Origin: Gambelia wislizenii | Lineage: Eukaryota; Chordata; Lepidosauria; Squamata; Crotaphytidae | Assembly: GCA_030847615.1 (NCBI GenBank) | Contig: JAUMIR010000003.1 | Span: 73,728,001-73,792,000 of the forward strand | Length of the DNA: 64,000 nt | Reading direction: 5' to 3' | Shown: positions 18,360 through 29,064 of the stretch, one piece after another | Layout of the letters: every line of letters starts with the position of its first letter | Position numbering within the stretch: position 1 is the stretch's first letter | Translations under genes and position numbers: made by a program | The notes under the pieces: generated by a model | What the model was told of the DNA's origin: nothing | The model's database searches: none | The model's input: only the letters and a program-made list of their open reading frames with translations

Positions 18360-18613
18360 AAGACTAGCTGTACCACTAGGCGGAGTAAGATGGTCACTTC
18401 AGACAGCAATGAGGGGCTGAGGAGAGAGGTAATGTTCTGTAAAGTTAACTCTGCAACCCTTAAATTAGCCTGCTTCTTGCAGGTGCCTTGGAGAATCCTG
18501 ATTCATAACTGGTACTGAAAAAAGGTCAGCTGCCAGTTCAGCCAGCTTATGCACAGTGGCACTATGTTGTTCTTTGCCTCAGGGGACAAAGTGCCTTGGA
18601 CCAGTCCTAGTGA
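18360..18613. mobile_element. non-autonomous hAT copy, diverged
   Basis: Begins near 'agactagctgtaccactagg' and ends 'ccttggaccagtcctag', the degraded CAGGGCCAGCCC family seen at 15680-15966. Confidence 0.45.
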
Positions 18614-18839
18614 CCTGTCCTGTCACTCTCTTGGCAGCATAGTCAGGTTAGGGTGGATCCTTCCATGCCAGAACAGAGACTGTCTCTTTCTCCTTCTTCC
18701 TGAATTCCTCAGAATGGTCAAGGCAGAAAGGGAAGAAGACTTCTACACATGCACACCCATCCCAAAGGACCCCTTTCCCTTGTGTGTGGGGGAACAAATG
18801 GAGCCTTCCTCCCTGAAGTTGTAGGGGGATGGGGTGGGG

Positions 18840-19420
18840 ATGAGGGCATTGTCACCCCAAGTAAGAACTGCCAATCTCCCTTCAGTCCTCAGATTTCTAG
18901 CTTTGGAGAGGCTGAGACATTGAAAATCATCTACACTGTAGAAATAATGCAGTTTGACACCACTTTAAATGTCATGGCTCCATCCTACAGAATCCTGGGA
19001 TTTGTAGTTTTGTGAGACACCAGCACACTCTGGCAGAGAAGGCTAAAGGTCTTGTAAAGGGACCAGTCCCAGGATTCCATAGGATGGAGCTACAGCACTT
19101 AAAGTGGTGGCAAACTGCATTATTTGTACAGTGTTGATCCACCCTTAGACTGACTTATCCATCAGCCTCTGAATTTCTAGCATCGCAGAGAGCCAGGCGT
19201 TGAAAAATCCTTCTCACCGTTTGCTGTATTTGCATTCTCTTTGTTTGCCCCCTTCCTTTGGGTGCCTAAACTGTATTTCTACATGCTCAACTGAAGTCTA
19301 AAGTTACTGCAGTGCTAGAAATGTGGGGACTGAAGAGGAATTTCATTGGGGGGGGGCACATTTCTTATTTGGAGGACAACGCCCTCCTTTTGCCCCTCGC
19401 CCCGTAATTACACCCTTGCT
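18840..19420. mobile_element. hAT-like MITE interrupted by a palindromic MITE
   Basis: The outer element shares 'cagatttctagc', 'ctcaactgaagtctaaagtt' and 'gtaattacacccttg' with copies at 22610-23190, 32117-32453 and 58736-59020. It is split at about 18930 by a palindromic MITE (18931-19142). A segment of about 45 bp with 'ttctagc...ttgaaaatc' occurs on both sides of the insert. Confidence 0.55.
18931..19142. mobile_element. palindromic MITE nested in an hAT-like MITE
   Basis: Arms begin 'ctacactgtagaaataatgc' and end with the inverted 'gcattatttgtacagtgt'. The inner arms are 'gggatttgtagtttt' and 'ccagtcccaggattccatag'. Confidence 0.75.
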
Positions 19421-20604
19421 TCCGCAGTCTCCTAAGAATCCTTACTTAGCATTACACTGAATTAAATTAATGATCCAGTTTCTCCAACCGCAATCCAAAG
19501 CTCTCTGTTGGACCGCCTGGGGTGCTTACTTTCCCCGTTCCCGCGGCTCTAAGTACTTCTCAATTAGTATCCCCAAGTGGAAACGTGCACCTTTCTCTTT
19601 AGGTTACATACTCTTTCCAAGTCTATTTTAATCTCCAGGATTCACATTCGAGGAATTCTGGGAGCTTTCGTTCTGCAGAGAAGCGAAATTAAACAAAGAA
19701 CTCTCCCGGTTCCCAAAGGGCAATTTCCAGTTCCCTTCGGGGCAAGACGAGGCAACATTTCAGGAAGTTTCCAACCAGTTTACTCTTTCAGAGGAGGTGC
19801 GTCGACTCCACAAACACAGCCTTTAGGGACTTAGAAACCTGGGATAAACACTATCCGCTTTCTTGTCCTGTTTACACTTTTTTTTTTTTTTTTTTGGTCT
19901 TAGACAAGACAAGCCTGATCGGAAACGACCTAGAGCTTAGCACTTGGGGCGGTGTGTGTGTGTGTGTGATAGAGCAAGTTGTGCCACTTTTGAATTTTCC
20001 TAAGTCTAAATTAAAAAACAAAACACGCCCTGCAAATGGCACCCCCCTTTCCCCCCCCCCACATCCAAGCGGAAATCTGGTGTAATGGTTTGCTACGGGA
20101 TATTTGGGACCTTTAAAAATATAAACTCACCCTAAGGTCTGAAATAGTTTCAAAATGTGGATGAAGCCATATGATCCCTTCTGCACCGAAGAAGGGCATG
20201 GTAGAGTAGACCCAGGGAGTGAAATTCTCCAGCGTGGGGTCACTTCAGAGTGCAAGTGTTGGTGGTCGTGATTCTAAGTACTCTTGTCATAAAAAGGAGT
20301 CTGCATGTCCTCCTGAATCAGTATCCGCGGCTTTTCTATGGTATTTTATATGTGCTTTTGCGCACAGGTATGGCTCCTGCTCCTGCTTTGTATTGTGTTT
20401 AGTTCTACTAATACTACCACTATTATTATTATTATTATTATTATGCCGTCTGGTTTTGTGGTTTTGGTATAAAAAGAGACAGAAACAGAAATATTTTTGA
20501 AAAATAAATATACATATATACACGGGGAAAGGGTTTGTAATATGCTTTTAGCGAGTTTCTCTTTTCAACGGTGCTCACTAACCACCACTACATCTGCAAT
20601 CCGA
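19421..20604. other. intergenic, no gene
   Basis: Contains a poly-T run (19879-19897), (TG)n at about 19951-19968 and (ATT)n at about 20419-20443. No coding exon supported. Confidence 0.55.
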
Positions 20605-20816
20605 AACTGTACAGTCTGGAATTTTGCCATCTCAGTTTACCGGCTTAAAGTATTCTATCCTGGGAATCCTGGGATCTGTACTTTCACTAAGTATTTAGAA
20701 TTCTCAGCCAGAGAACTCTAGTGTCTCCCCAAACTACAAACCCCAGGATTCCACAGGATGCAGCCGTGGCAGTTAAAGTGGAATCATAGCGCTATAACTA
20801 TGTACTGTGAAAAGGC
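20605..20816. mobile_element. palindromic MITE
   Basis: The right half, with 'aaactacaaaccccagg' and 'ggcagttaaagtgg', is well kept and ends 'gtgaaaaggcc' next to CTA, as in the copy ending at 2757. The left half is diverged. Confidence 0.65.
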
Positions 20817-21004
20817 CCTAAATTAAAGGAAGAGGAGTAAGCTTTTATGTTAAACGATGCCTCTGCATCTCAGACTTTTGGAGCATAAGTGGTCAGAATT
20901 CTAGGCTACTCACACAATGATCGGTTCCACCAGTTCGCCCTCCCTCGGTCTGTTTTCACGCTGTTTTTGACCATCCACTCAACTCCTCTTTCGGTCCTGA
21001 CATC

Positions 21005-21360
21005 CCCTCCAACGTTTCACAGCTGAACGCTGGGATGTGTGGCCAAGCAACTTCAGAACGTGGTCAAGAAGGTAAAAGTTATTAATGTGGAAGTACACAC
21101 AAGCTAGGAGAGGCTGCAGCAGTTTGCTTTTGCCCAAGTCTACAGGGATGGACAAGATTCTTCCCCCTCCCCTGCTTCCCCACTTGCCCAGTCAGTTGAA
21201 TGCAAACTGCTTTTAAACTTGGAACTCAGTTTGCAACAACTGAAGTAAACTGACGACAAAGAGGGAAAAGTGGGAGGAAGAGAGGAAAACGAGGACATTT
21301 TAAAAGTAGCTGAAAAAGCGGGACAACGGAAGAGTAATCTGGACCTTTCCTGACAGATTG
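21005..21360 (+). repeat. dispersed repeat of unknown family, copy 1
   Basis: Runs parallel to 50125-50455. Shared blocks include 'gtggccaagcaacttcaga', 'taggagaggctgcagcag', 'ttgcttttgcc', 'agtagctgaaaa' versus 'aagcagctgaaaa', and 'gaagagtaatc' versus 'gaagtaatc'. No coding capacity and no terminal structure recognised. A 129-codon open frame at 21369-21758 begins just after it and resembles nothing known. Confidence 0.6.
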
Positions 21361-21719
21361 GTACGTGCTTGACGATGGAAAAAAGTCCTGTTATTGAAGA
21401 GGAAATAATCGGAGGAGCTCTCCCCAGGGATGATGCTCAGATGGCAGGGAGTGCTCAGATGGCCCCTTGCTTCCCGACCGATTCGTGGCGCCGAGGGCTC
21501 AGTTTAGGAATGGTAACCTTTTCGAGGAGGACCCCCGGAATCCCCGCGGGCCAGTGGCTCTGTGCGGAAGGTATGGGAAGAGTTCTCTGCAGGACCTTCC
21601 CAGCCACTAAGGGAACCCTACAACTGGTCTTAGAAACCGGGACTGGGGCTCGGGCGAAGCGAAGGGGGGCATGTTTAGTACCCCCCTCGCCCATGGCCCC
21701 CACAAGGGGGGGAGTGACA

Positions 21720-21955
21720 GGGCTCTTGCCTGGGGGCCGGGATGAGGAGGGGGTGTGATATCGTTGTAAATTTTTATTATGTAGATCCATTTTGGGTTTT
21801 TTTAATAAATATTCCATTGGTGTCCTCATTTAAACTGGCTTATTTTAATTTGTATCCTAAATCCTGTAGAGCATCTGGCTGCCCTTAAGGTTAGCAGTTG
21901 GTAGGGGGCCCGCCAAAGATCCTGGCCTGGGGGCCCGCTTCAGGATAGGGGGCCA
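21720..21955 (+). repeat. dispersed repeat, copy 1 (inverted partner at 41240-41490)
   Basis: Shared with the reverse complement of 41240-41490: 'tgcctgggggccggg', 'tttaaactggcttatttta', 'gtagagcatctgg', 'ggtagggggcccgccaaaga' and 'cctggcctgggggc'. The family was not identified. Confidence 0.65.
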
Positions 21956-22174
21956 ATGCACCGTGGCTGCTCCCTCTGGCCCCTTCCCTTCCCGCTACAG
22001 ACCTGAGGCGAAGAGGCATTGGGGTCCCGGCATTGAACCGCTTCCCATAATCCACGCGCACAAAAGGACACAAAACCCCATTCCGCTAAAGGGGGGGGGA
22101 GCGGCAGCTCTGGCCACGGAGAGCCAGTCTCAGAGCCTCCCCAAAACCTGCCTCGGGGTTGGTTAATTCATCCA

Positions 22175-22276
22175 CCCCTTTGGTTTATGTTTTGCTTTGA
22201 TTGTGTATTCCTCCATGGCAGGATGGGGTTGGACTAGATGGCCCTTGTGGTCTCTTCCAACTCTATGATTCTATGT
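22175..22276 (+). mobile_element. CR1 LINE 3' end
   Basis: Ends 'ttggactagatggccc', then 'tcttccaactctatg' and the terminal octamer ATTCTATG, the hallmark of CR1 3' termini in birds and reptiles. Confidence 0.9.
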
Positions 22277-22609
22277 ACTGCTGCTGCCGCCCTTAAGACT
22301 CTGCCAGGGAGCGGGTTCTCGCCTTCACAACAGAGGGCTTGAGGTGGAAGGGAAGGAATAAATAAACCATTTGGTATCGGTAGCCAAGCACTGATATTTG
22401 TACACCGCTTATCAGTGCAAAATACTCCTTAAGCGGTTTACAGTGGGTTTTTTTTTAGCTAATTGCCCCCAACAAGCTGGGTACTCATTTAACTGACCTA
22501 TGGAAGGATGGAAGGATGAGTCAACCTTGGAGCCCTCTGGGATCCAATTCATAACCTTGAGGCTTGCAGTACTGGCATCTAACCACTGCGCCTTGTACAC
22601 TACACTCCT

Positions 22610-23190
22610 TGTAGTTGGAGGTGGGGGGGGAATTCGGGCATTGCTCCTCCGAATGAGAATTTTGCCCCCAAATGTAATGTTTCTTCAATCCCCAAACTTC
22701 TAGCATTGCAGAGACACTGAAAATCGTTTACACCTAGGCCAAATCCACACTACACAAATAATCCAGTTTGAAGCTGCATTATTCGCCATGGCTCTTTCCT
22801 ATTAAATCCTGGGATGGGTGGTTTTACAAGCTCTTTAGCCTTCTCTGTCAAAAAGCGCTGGTGCCTCTCCAAACTACAAACCCTAGGATTGCAGAGGAAG
22901 GAGTCATGGCACTTAATCCAGTTTCAAACTGGATTATTTGTGTAGTGTGGATTTGGCCCTAGAGCTCTTACATTTGCTGTGTTCCCTCGCTAACTTTCCC
23001 TGCCCCTTTTCTATGGGTTTCTAATATTGCACGTCTATATGTTCAGCTAAACTGTCAAATTACTGTAATGCTGTAATTACACCTTAGGTGTAATGTTTGG
23101 GACATGAAGGACAATTTCATGGGGTGGGTGTAGAATTCTTATTTGGAGGATAATTCCCCTGCCTGCCCCCCATTGATTACAGCCTTGTTG
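22610..23190. mobile_element. hAT-like MITE interrupted by a palindromic MITE
   Basis: Outer blocks 'cttctagcattgcagagac' (left) and 'ttacatttgctgtgttccc' (right) are contiguous in the copies at 32117-32453 and 58736-59020, so 22737-22958 is an insertion into this element. Confidence 0.65.
22737..22958. mobile_element. palindromic MITE with 36-bp perfect terminal inverted repeats
   Basis: The 36 bp at 22737-22772 (starting GGCCAAATCCACACTACACA) are repeated exactly in inverse at 22923-22958. CTA flanks both sides, suggesting a TA-containing 2-3 bp target duplication. This is the youngest-looking member of the family in the window. Confidence 0.85.
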
Positions 23191-24035
23191 TTAGCCACAC
23201 CAACAATGTTAAAAACACTTAAAGCTGATTAGTTACCCCTTCAGCTCGGTTCTACAGTCCGGATGGCTGGAATGGGAGCGGGGGTTTCCACATCCTTCCG
23301 CTCCAGGCTTTTGGGTAAAGCAAGTCTTTCAATCAATTAGGAGGCAGGAGGAAGAGAGTGTTATCCTTTAAGGAGAATGCAGTACTGTATTTATTAGTTG
23401 GTTTACTTTATTCTCCCGCTCTCGAAGGAGCGTGAGGAGGCCAGTTTTCTCTATTCCCCCGCTTGTGAGGAAGGCTAGAGAGAGACCCAAGGCGTGATGC
23501 CCAAGGCATTTTTGCGTCCGGAGGCTGAACTACCAGAGGTGCCCCCTCCCTCTGAGCCAGGGTGCCTAGCTAGGATCTTGGCGAGCCAATTTATTTTGGC
23601 GCCTGAGGCAGACAATCCCACAAGGGCCTCTCCCTCTTCCTGGCAGCAAAACAATGATCGTCATAATAAATCAAGCCATTACCTCTTTGCTGTCTTTACA
23701 AGGCGCTCCCAAACTCGTTCCCGAAACGAGCGTCTCACCCTCTTCCCATGGGTAGGACCGGCCCTGCTCACCCCAGCACAGCCTGGTATGAACTTTTGCA
23801 TCAGAGCGCGGGTCTGCTAAAGCGCAGCGGCGACTGGAGGGAAGGGGAGCGAGGGAATTGGAGGTGCCCTCCCCATCATCCCCCTCCCATCCACAAAGAG
23901 GTCACATGGGCTGGATCAATTATTTCCCCGGAATAAGGTGCGTCCTGTCGTGATTCGATGTCTGCCCAGAGAGTATAGAGATCACAACAGAGAAAAGTTA
24001 TTGGAAGGGCGGGGGGACTACAAATACCCTGAAGG
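23191..24035. other. intergenic, no gene
   Basis: Moderately GC-rich. 'gcgcctgaggcagacaatcc' and 'ggaccggccctg' near 23600-23765 look like a diverged hAT relic. No exon supported. Confidence 0.45.
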
Positions 24036-24266
24036 CAGGGCCGGTTTAAGGCACCAGCGGCGTTAGCATCCGCAGGGGCCCCATCATTATGGGGCCCCAG
24101 CCCCAGTAGTAACCTTCCTCCTGCAAAAACATTATTAAGTAATAATCTGAATATCCTGTACTGTGAATAGCTTCGGTTGAGTTAGGTTACATTGACCTGA
24201 GATAAACATATGGAGCCCCAAAATAAAGCATTGCAGGGCCCCCCAAAATTCCTTAAACCGGTCCTG
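24036..24266. mobile_element. non-autonomous hAT element, single-unit relative of 1113-1636
   Basis: Terminal inverted repeats CAGGGCCGGTTTAAGG and CCTTAAACCGGTCCTG, with 8-bp target duplication cctgaagg (24028-24035) / cttgaagg (24267-24274). The body is the reverse complement of one unit of the triplicated element at 1113-1636. Confidence 0.85.
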
Positions 24267-24280
24267 CTTGAAGGCACCAG

Positions 24281-24480
24281 ATCCCGTCAGATCTTGGAAA
24301 CTAAACAGAGTCAGATCTTGTTAGTACTTGGATGGGAGAGTGCCAACAACTATCAAGTGCTGTAGGTTATATTTCAGTGGAAGGAACTGGCAAAACCACC
24401 CCTGAGTATCCCTTGCCTTAAAAAATCCTATAAAATTTATAAGGCCTGCATAAGTCGACTGGCGACTTGAAGGCACACAC
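24281..24480 (+). mobile_element. 5S-rRNA-derived SINE
   Basis: Head 'gatcccgtcagatcttggaa', 'gttagtacttggatgggaga' and 'gtgctgtaggtt' follow 5S rRNA with mutations. The tail 'gcgacttgaaggcacacac' is Bov-B-like. It lies directly downstream of the hAT element. Confidence 0.85.
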
Positions 24481-24683
24481 AGAAAAACACAAATACGAGA
24501 ATTCCCCCAACCAGCACTGCTGGCTAAGCAAGTCTCCGCTCAGGCCAGAGCAACGGAAACGTTTGCTAGTGTGTGAGGTGGCAGGGGAGGGCGCGGATAC
24601 GGCCTCGCTCCTCCCGCCGCCTGTGCCAACCAACCTGCTCCTCCTAGGAAAGCCTATAGCGATTATGGATATATTGCACCTGG

Positions 24684-24689
24684 TTTATT
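24684..24689 (-). terminator. candidate polyadenylation signal of NKX2-3
   Basis: AATAAA on the minus strand, 635 bp beyond the stop codon at 25324. It is the first canonical signal in that direction, giving a predicted 3' UTR of about 24665-25323. Confidence 0.6.
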
Positions 24690-25323
24690 GGGTCCTTTAA
24701 CTCCTTGCAGCAGTGGCTATATCGATACACAGAATAAGATGCAGTACAGCAAAAGGGGGGAGGGGCGGTGGCTGGAGGGGGCAGCCTTCCTCCTCCTCCT
24801 CCTCCACTCGGGAAGTTTGGCTTTGCACAAGGGGAGCCCCCTTGCCGGGGTGTCCGTCCGTCCGTCCCTCCGCGCCAGCATCCTCCCGCCTGCTGGGCTG
24901 GGCGAAGTCTCCGGGCGGGTCCAGCTGCGCCCCTCTCCTTCCCAGGAGGGCTAACCGGAGGCCCTGCCGAGGCTGGAGGGCGCCTTCCTGGGACGGCGGG
25001 CGGAACAGGGGAGTCCCGGCCGGAGCGCCTCCCTGCAGAGTGGGCGGTGGCGGCGACTGGCTCCTCGGAGGCCCGATCGGCGGACAGAGCGACGCGGCCC
25101 CGGAAAATCTTGTGGCTGGTCTGTCCCCTGCTCTCCCCGTCGGGGGTTGGGAGGCGCCGCTTTCCTCGGTCTCTCTCTGCCCCCCAACGGCCCGCCCTGC
25201 AGCACCCGCCTCTAGCCTGGCTGGGGTCTACGTCGGGGAGCCATGAGGAGGCCTCTGGGTGGGGGCAGCACCCCCTCGACGCCCGGCCCGCCGCCTTGCA
25301 GTGGCTGCTCCTCCACCGGCGGG

Positions 25324-25994
25324 CTACCAGGCTCGGATGCCCTGGCCGCAGGAAGGGCCGGCGGGCCCCGGGTGCAAGGGCTGGGCGCCGCTGGGGAAGC
25401 CCCCCATGTTCCCGTAGGGCCCTGCAGGCGCGGGCACCGAAGGACCCCCGCCGCCGCCCCCGCCGCCGCCCGTCGGGTAGCTGCAGCTGTAGCCGCCGGG
25501 GCCGGGGCCGGGGCCGTAAGGGGCTGCGGGGGAGCCTCCGAAGCCGTAGTTGGCGAAGCCGTTGTAAGGATAGGCGCCGGCGTTGTAGGGCGCGCCGTAG
25601 GCCTGCGAGCCGCCCAGGCAGGGCTTGCCGTCCCTCACCAGCACCGGCACCACCACCCGGCGCGGCGGGGGCAGGGGGGGCGGGGGCGGCGGGGGCTGCG
25701 AGGGCGGTGCTCCCCCTCCGGGCGCCGGGCCGCCCAGCTCCAGCGCCTTGTCCTGCCGCTGCCGCTTGCACTTGTAGCGCCGGTTCTGGAACCAGATCTT
25801 GACCTGCGTGGAGGTGAGCTTGAGGCTGCTGGCCAAGAGCTCCCGCTCGGGCGCCGACAGGTAGCGCTGCTGCTGGAAACGCCGCTCCAGCTCGAAGACC
25901 TGCGCCTGCGAGAAGAGCACCCGCGGCTTCCGGCGCCCGCGGGCCTTGGGCCGCTGCCCCACCGACGACGGCGATCCCCCCGCGGGCTCCTTCC
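25324..25994 (-). CDS. NKX2-3 coding exon 2 (homeobox)
   Basis: Encodes residues 118-340: homeodomain, NK2-SD, poly-Pro (218-228) and poly-Gly tracts, and the C-terminal GIRAW. The acceptor on the minus strand is ctctcttCCAG before GGAAGGAG. The antisense and shifted frames here, up to 508 codons, are shadows of very high GC content. Confidence 0.96.
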
Positions 25995-27414
25995 CTGGAA
26001 GAGAGGGGCGGGGGTGCGGGAGGGCGAGAAACGGAGAGGGCGGGTTGGGAAAGGCAGGCAGGCTCTGGGAAGGCGGGACGGGCTGGGGGAGCCCCGGGTG
26101 CCTTGGAAGGGGCGCTCCATAGCCACTCTAGAAATAGAGCAAGGCACTCTGGCACCACTTTAAGTGCCATGGCTCCACCCTACAAAACCCTGGGATGTGT
26201 AGTTTTGGGAGACGCCCGCACTCTTTGGCCGAGAAGGCTAAAGACCTTGTAAAACTACAAATTCCAGGATTCCATAGGATGGCGTTACACATTGGTGTAA
26301 AAACAACGGCATTACGGTATTTCTACAGTGTAGATGCACCCGGACTCCTTCAATGCCTGGTGGAGCCCCCACTGTGTAGAAGGCCCCTCCCATACTCGAG
26401 TATTCCCTCTAACATTGGGTAAGGGGAGTCAGGAGAAATGCGATACGCACGCTATAAAGAACATCCGAAGACTGTGCTAATTTTAAGGCCGGCGGAAGCA
26501 TAGCATGACTTTACCTTAGCAACAACCTTTTGTGGTGCTGCAGGATTTATTATTTTTTAAAAAAATACTCCAAACTCTCTAGATTTTTGGGGCTCTTGAT
26601 GCCACAAAGTTGTGCTCCAAGTCCTGGTTTGACTGCTTCAGATAAAGCCAAGAAAATGGGATATTTGGTGGTGGTGGTGGGGGTGTTGTTCAAGTCGAGT
26701 GCGATTTATGATGACCCTATCTTAGGTTGCTTTTCTTTTTGCAAGATTTGTTCAGAGAGGTTTGCCCTTGCCCTCCTCTGAGGCGGAGAGAGTGTGACTT
26801 GTTCAAGGTCTCCCAGCGGGTTTTCATGGCTGTGTAGGATTCGAACCCTGGTCTCCTGGAGTCCCAGTCCAACACTCAAAGCAGAAAACCACACTGGGAA
26901 GAGTTAGGCCACAATAAAGTCCTTCACAACCCTGCATCCTAGGCCTGCTTTCGCCCAATTAACATGCAATTAATGAGTGGGTAACGAAGGCCCGCTACTC
27001 CCCGCCAACAAACAGCCGCCCTGCCCCCCTCCGCCGCCCTGGGAGCCTCCGCGGGTACTCACCGATGCCGGAGTCCCGCCCCGCCGGCTCCTCCTGGTCG
27101 GTCAGTCCTTTGGGCTCGCCGTCGCCCCGCAGCACCGCCTGCACGTAGCTCCCGGGGGAGAGCCCCCCGTCCCCATGGCCCTTCGCCACGGCCGCCATGG
27201 GGCTCAGGAAGGGCAGCAGCTTCTCCTCCTCCTCCTCCTCGTCCTCGTCCTCGTCCTCCCCGTCTGAGAAGCTGTAGCGCGGCAGGCAGGAGGCGGCGGC
27301 GGCGGCCGAGGGTGGGAAGGGCGGCTCGAGGGGGCCCCCCAGGCGCTGCTGCTGCTCCAGCTTGAGGATGTCCTTGACGGAGAAGGGGGTGGAGGTGGCG
27401 GGGCTCGGGAGCAT
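25324..27414 (-). CDS. homeobox transcription factor NKX2-3 (two coding exons)
   Basis: An NK2-class homeodomain activator of nuclear target genes; in other vertebrates it acts in gut mesenchyme, spleen and pharyngeal development. Exon 1 is 27414-27063 and exon 2 is 25994-25324, joined in phase 1 (GT-AG), giving 340 residues (human 364). The TN (Eh1-like) repression motif [10 protein letters not shown] lies at residues 8-17. An Asp/Glu run follows at 51-64. The homeodomain is 138-197, with W185, N188 and the NK2-specific Tyr at position 54 (Y191). The NK2-specific domain [15 protein letters not shown] is 229-243. A Gly/Pro/Tyr-rich tail ends in the family's GIRAW terminus. The linker before the homeodomain is shorter than in mammals. 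Only one start Met is present, where human has two. NKX2-5 and NKX2-6 are excluded by the SLC25A28 neighbour and tail sequence. Confidence 0.97.
26135..26342. mobile_element. palindromic MITE in the NKX2-3 intron
   Basis: Left arm 'ccactttaagtgccatgg' and 'gggatgtgtagttttggg'; right arm 'aaactacaaattccagg' and 'tttctacagtgtagatgc'. It lies 140 bp upstream of the homeobox exon acceptor. Confidence 0.75.
26680..26899 (-). mobile_element. tRNA-derived SINE in the NKX2-3 intron
   Basis: On the minus strand it has B box 'ggttcgaatcc', body 'agtcacactctctc' and 'gaggagggcaagg', and a tail toward 26680. Same family as 49119-49352. Confidence 0.8.
27063..27414 (-). CDS. NKX2-3 coding exon 1
   Basis: Encodes residues 1-117 plus the first base of codon 118: TN motif, poly-Ala (37-41), acidic run, and the [12 protein letters not shown] stretch conserved in NKX2-3. 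The donor is ATCG followed by GTGAGT. The start codon at 27414-27412 is chosen by homology to the conserved [16 protein letters not shown] beginning. Confidence 0.96.
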
Positions 27415-28080
27415 CCTGGAGGCCGGGGGGCCGGGAGCGGGCCGGGTCGCCGAAGGGCCGCCGCGCCGGGCTAAGTGGCGTCCATGGGAAGGAGGCGGCG
27501 GGGCTCCGTCTGGGCTCCCAACAGCAGCAGCAGCCTCCGCACGGACCCGCAGCCGGCTCTCTGGCGGGCTCGGAGCCGCCTCTGCCCGGACGCCTCGTCA
27601 CAGCACGAAGGGGCGGGCTGCGCCCCCATTGGAAGGCGGGGGAGCCTGAGCCGGCCCCCTGAGACAGACGGGGAGCCCCAGCGGAAAGGCCCCCCCGCCA
27701 GCCCGCCCGCCAGCCCAGCAATAGGCCGAGTCCGAACGGCAGCTGGGGCCCGTCGGGGCCGAGGGGGGCCACGGAGCCCCGGACGCGTGGGACCCCGGGG
27801 AGGACCGAAGCGCGCCAAGGGACGCAGGAAGGTGGGCACTGGGGTGGTGGAGACCGAAGGGAGGGACGGGGATGGAGCACTGAAGCCCCCCCCCCTTCCA
27901 GGATCAGAGCGGCCCGCCTTTTCCCGGGCGACAGCTTCGCCCCTCCCGCCTGCTGGCGGTGCCCCAGAGAACTCCGCCTGGCCCTCCCCCGGGAACCCCC
28001 AAAAACTCAACTGCGGGAAAACGCGGAGGGGAAAAGGACGGGAAAGAGAGGTGAGGCGCCGAAGAAAGGGAGGGGTGTAG
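27415..28080 (-). promoter_or_regulatory. NKX2-3 promoter CpG island
   Basis: Very CpG-rich sequence extending from exon 1. On the minus strand a CCAAT box lies at 27632-27628, about 214 bp before the ATG, beside GC boxes (27611-27617). No TATA box is clear. Open frames here are compositional. Confidence 0.6.
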
Positions 28081-28689
28081 TATGCGCCACTCTGCATGAA
28101 TGTGAAAGTAAAGTGCTTTGACTTTTTAAAGGAGATATCTTTATTACTTTTTAAAAGGGCTAGATCCCTGGAATGTTTGAATACATTTTTATTTTTAGAC
28201 TCATACCTCCTACAAGGGGGCTGGTGGAGGAGCTCCGGCCCAGGAAGCCCGGGAAGTCTCCTGCCTGGGGGGAAGGATCCCACCGCCACGGGGGGGGGGC
28301 GGAGGCCGCCCACCCAAACGCTCGGTGGTCGTTGCTCCTCCCCAGGCTTCGGGACTATATGTGGCAAGGCACGGGAAAGATATCCCTTTTGGACTACAAC
28401 TCCCAGAATCCTTCAGCCAACATGGCTGTGGCCAAACAAATGAGAGCTGTAGTCTCTTTCCCGTGCACTGCTATACAACTTGTTTCGGAAGACTGCAGGA
28501 GAACTTTTGGCAAGTGAAGACGTGCCCAGACTTGTTATGCGACATCGCCACTATCCCCCCCACCTCTCTCTCTCCTGTCTTTGGCGAGGCGGGTTTTTGT
28601 TATTTTTTAAGCTGTTGCTTCAAGTCGTGTACTAGTGTTGGTGTAGCGTGGGAATAACAGGCCAGTGGCTATCAGCCTCCCTTTCTCAC

Positions 28690-28870
28690 TATGCAATTGT
28701 AGCACTATGATTCCATGGAATCTTAGGATTTACAGTTTGGGTAGGGGCAGTTAGAATTCTCAGCCAGAGAGGTCTAGTGCTTCACCCAAGTACAAACCTC
28801 AAAATTCCGTAGGATGCAGCCACCGCAGTTAAAGTGGAATATAGCACTGTAACTTTGTGGCTCAAAAGGG
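28690..28870. mobile_element. palindromic MITE, diverged
   Basis: 'ggatttacagtttgggtag' on the left and 'gcagttaaagtgg' on the right mark the family. A short 'ctacaactcccagaatcc' palindromic fragment lies further left at 28390-28450. Confidence 0.55.
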
Positions 28871-28929
28871 CCCAAGGCTATGGCGACTAGCTTCAATAAT
28901 TTTAAACCGATCAGACAGAGATCCATCGC

Positions 28930-29064
28930 AGGAAGGGCCGACCTGCTAACTAGGCAACAGTTGTGGAGGTGAGCTTCAAATGCCAATCCTGACAGTTTCT
29001 GAATATGAAGAGGGGCGGGAAGCATCTTTGACTCAGGGGGCAAAATGTCTTGGGCTGGCCCTGG
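28930..29064. mobile_element. hAT non-autonomous fragment
   Basis: Ends 'aatgtcttgggctggccctg', the right terminus of the family at 15680-15966. Confidence 0.5.

Noticed and set aside
21369..21758. 129-codon plus-strand frame as a small gene
   Set aside because: No recognisable domain. It starts next to a dispersed repeat and its end runs into another, with no splice or promoter support.
24281..24480. Functional 5S rRNA gene
   Set aside because: Several mutations, a non-5S tail, and three other dispersed copies show it is a 5S-derived SINE.
24644..26170. 508-codon minus-strand frame over NKX2-3
   Set aside because: It overlaps the homeobox exon in another register, begins inside a palindromic MITE and runs through the intron and 3' UTR. 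It is a GC shadow of NKX2-3.
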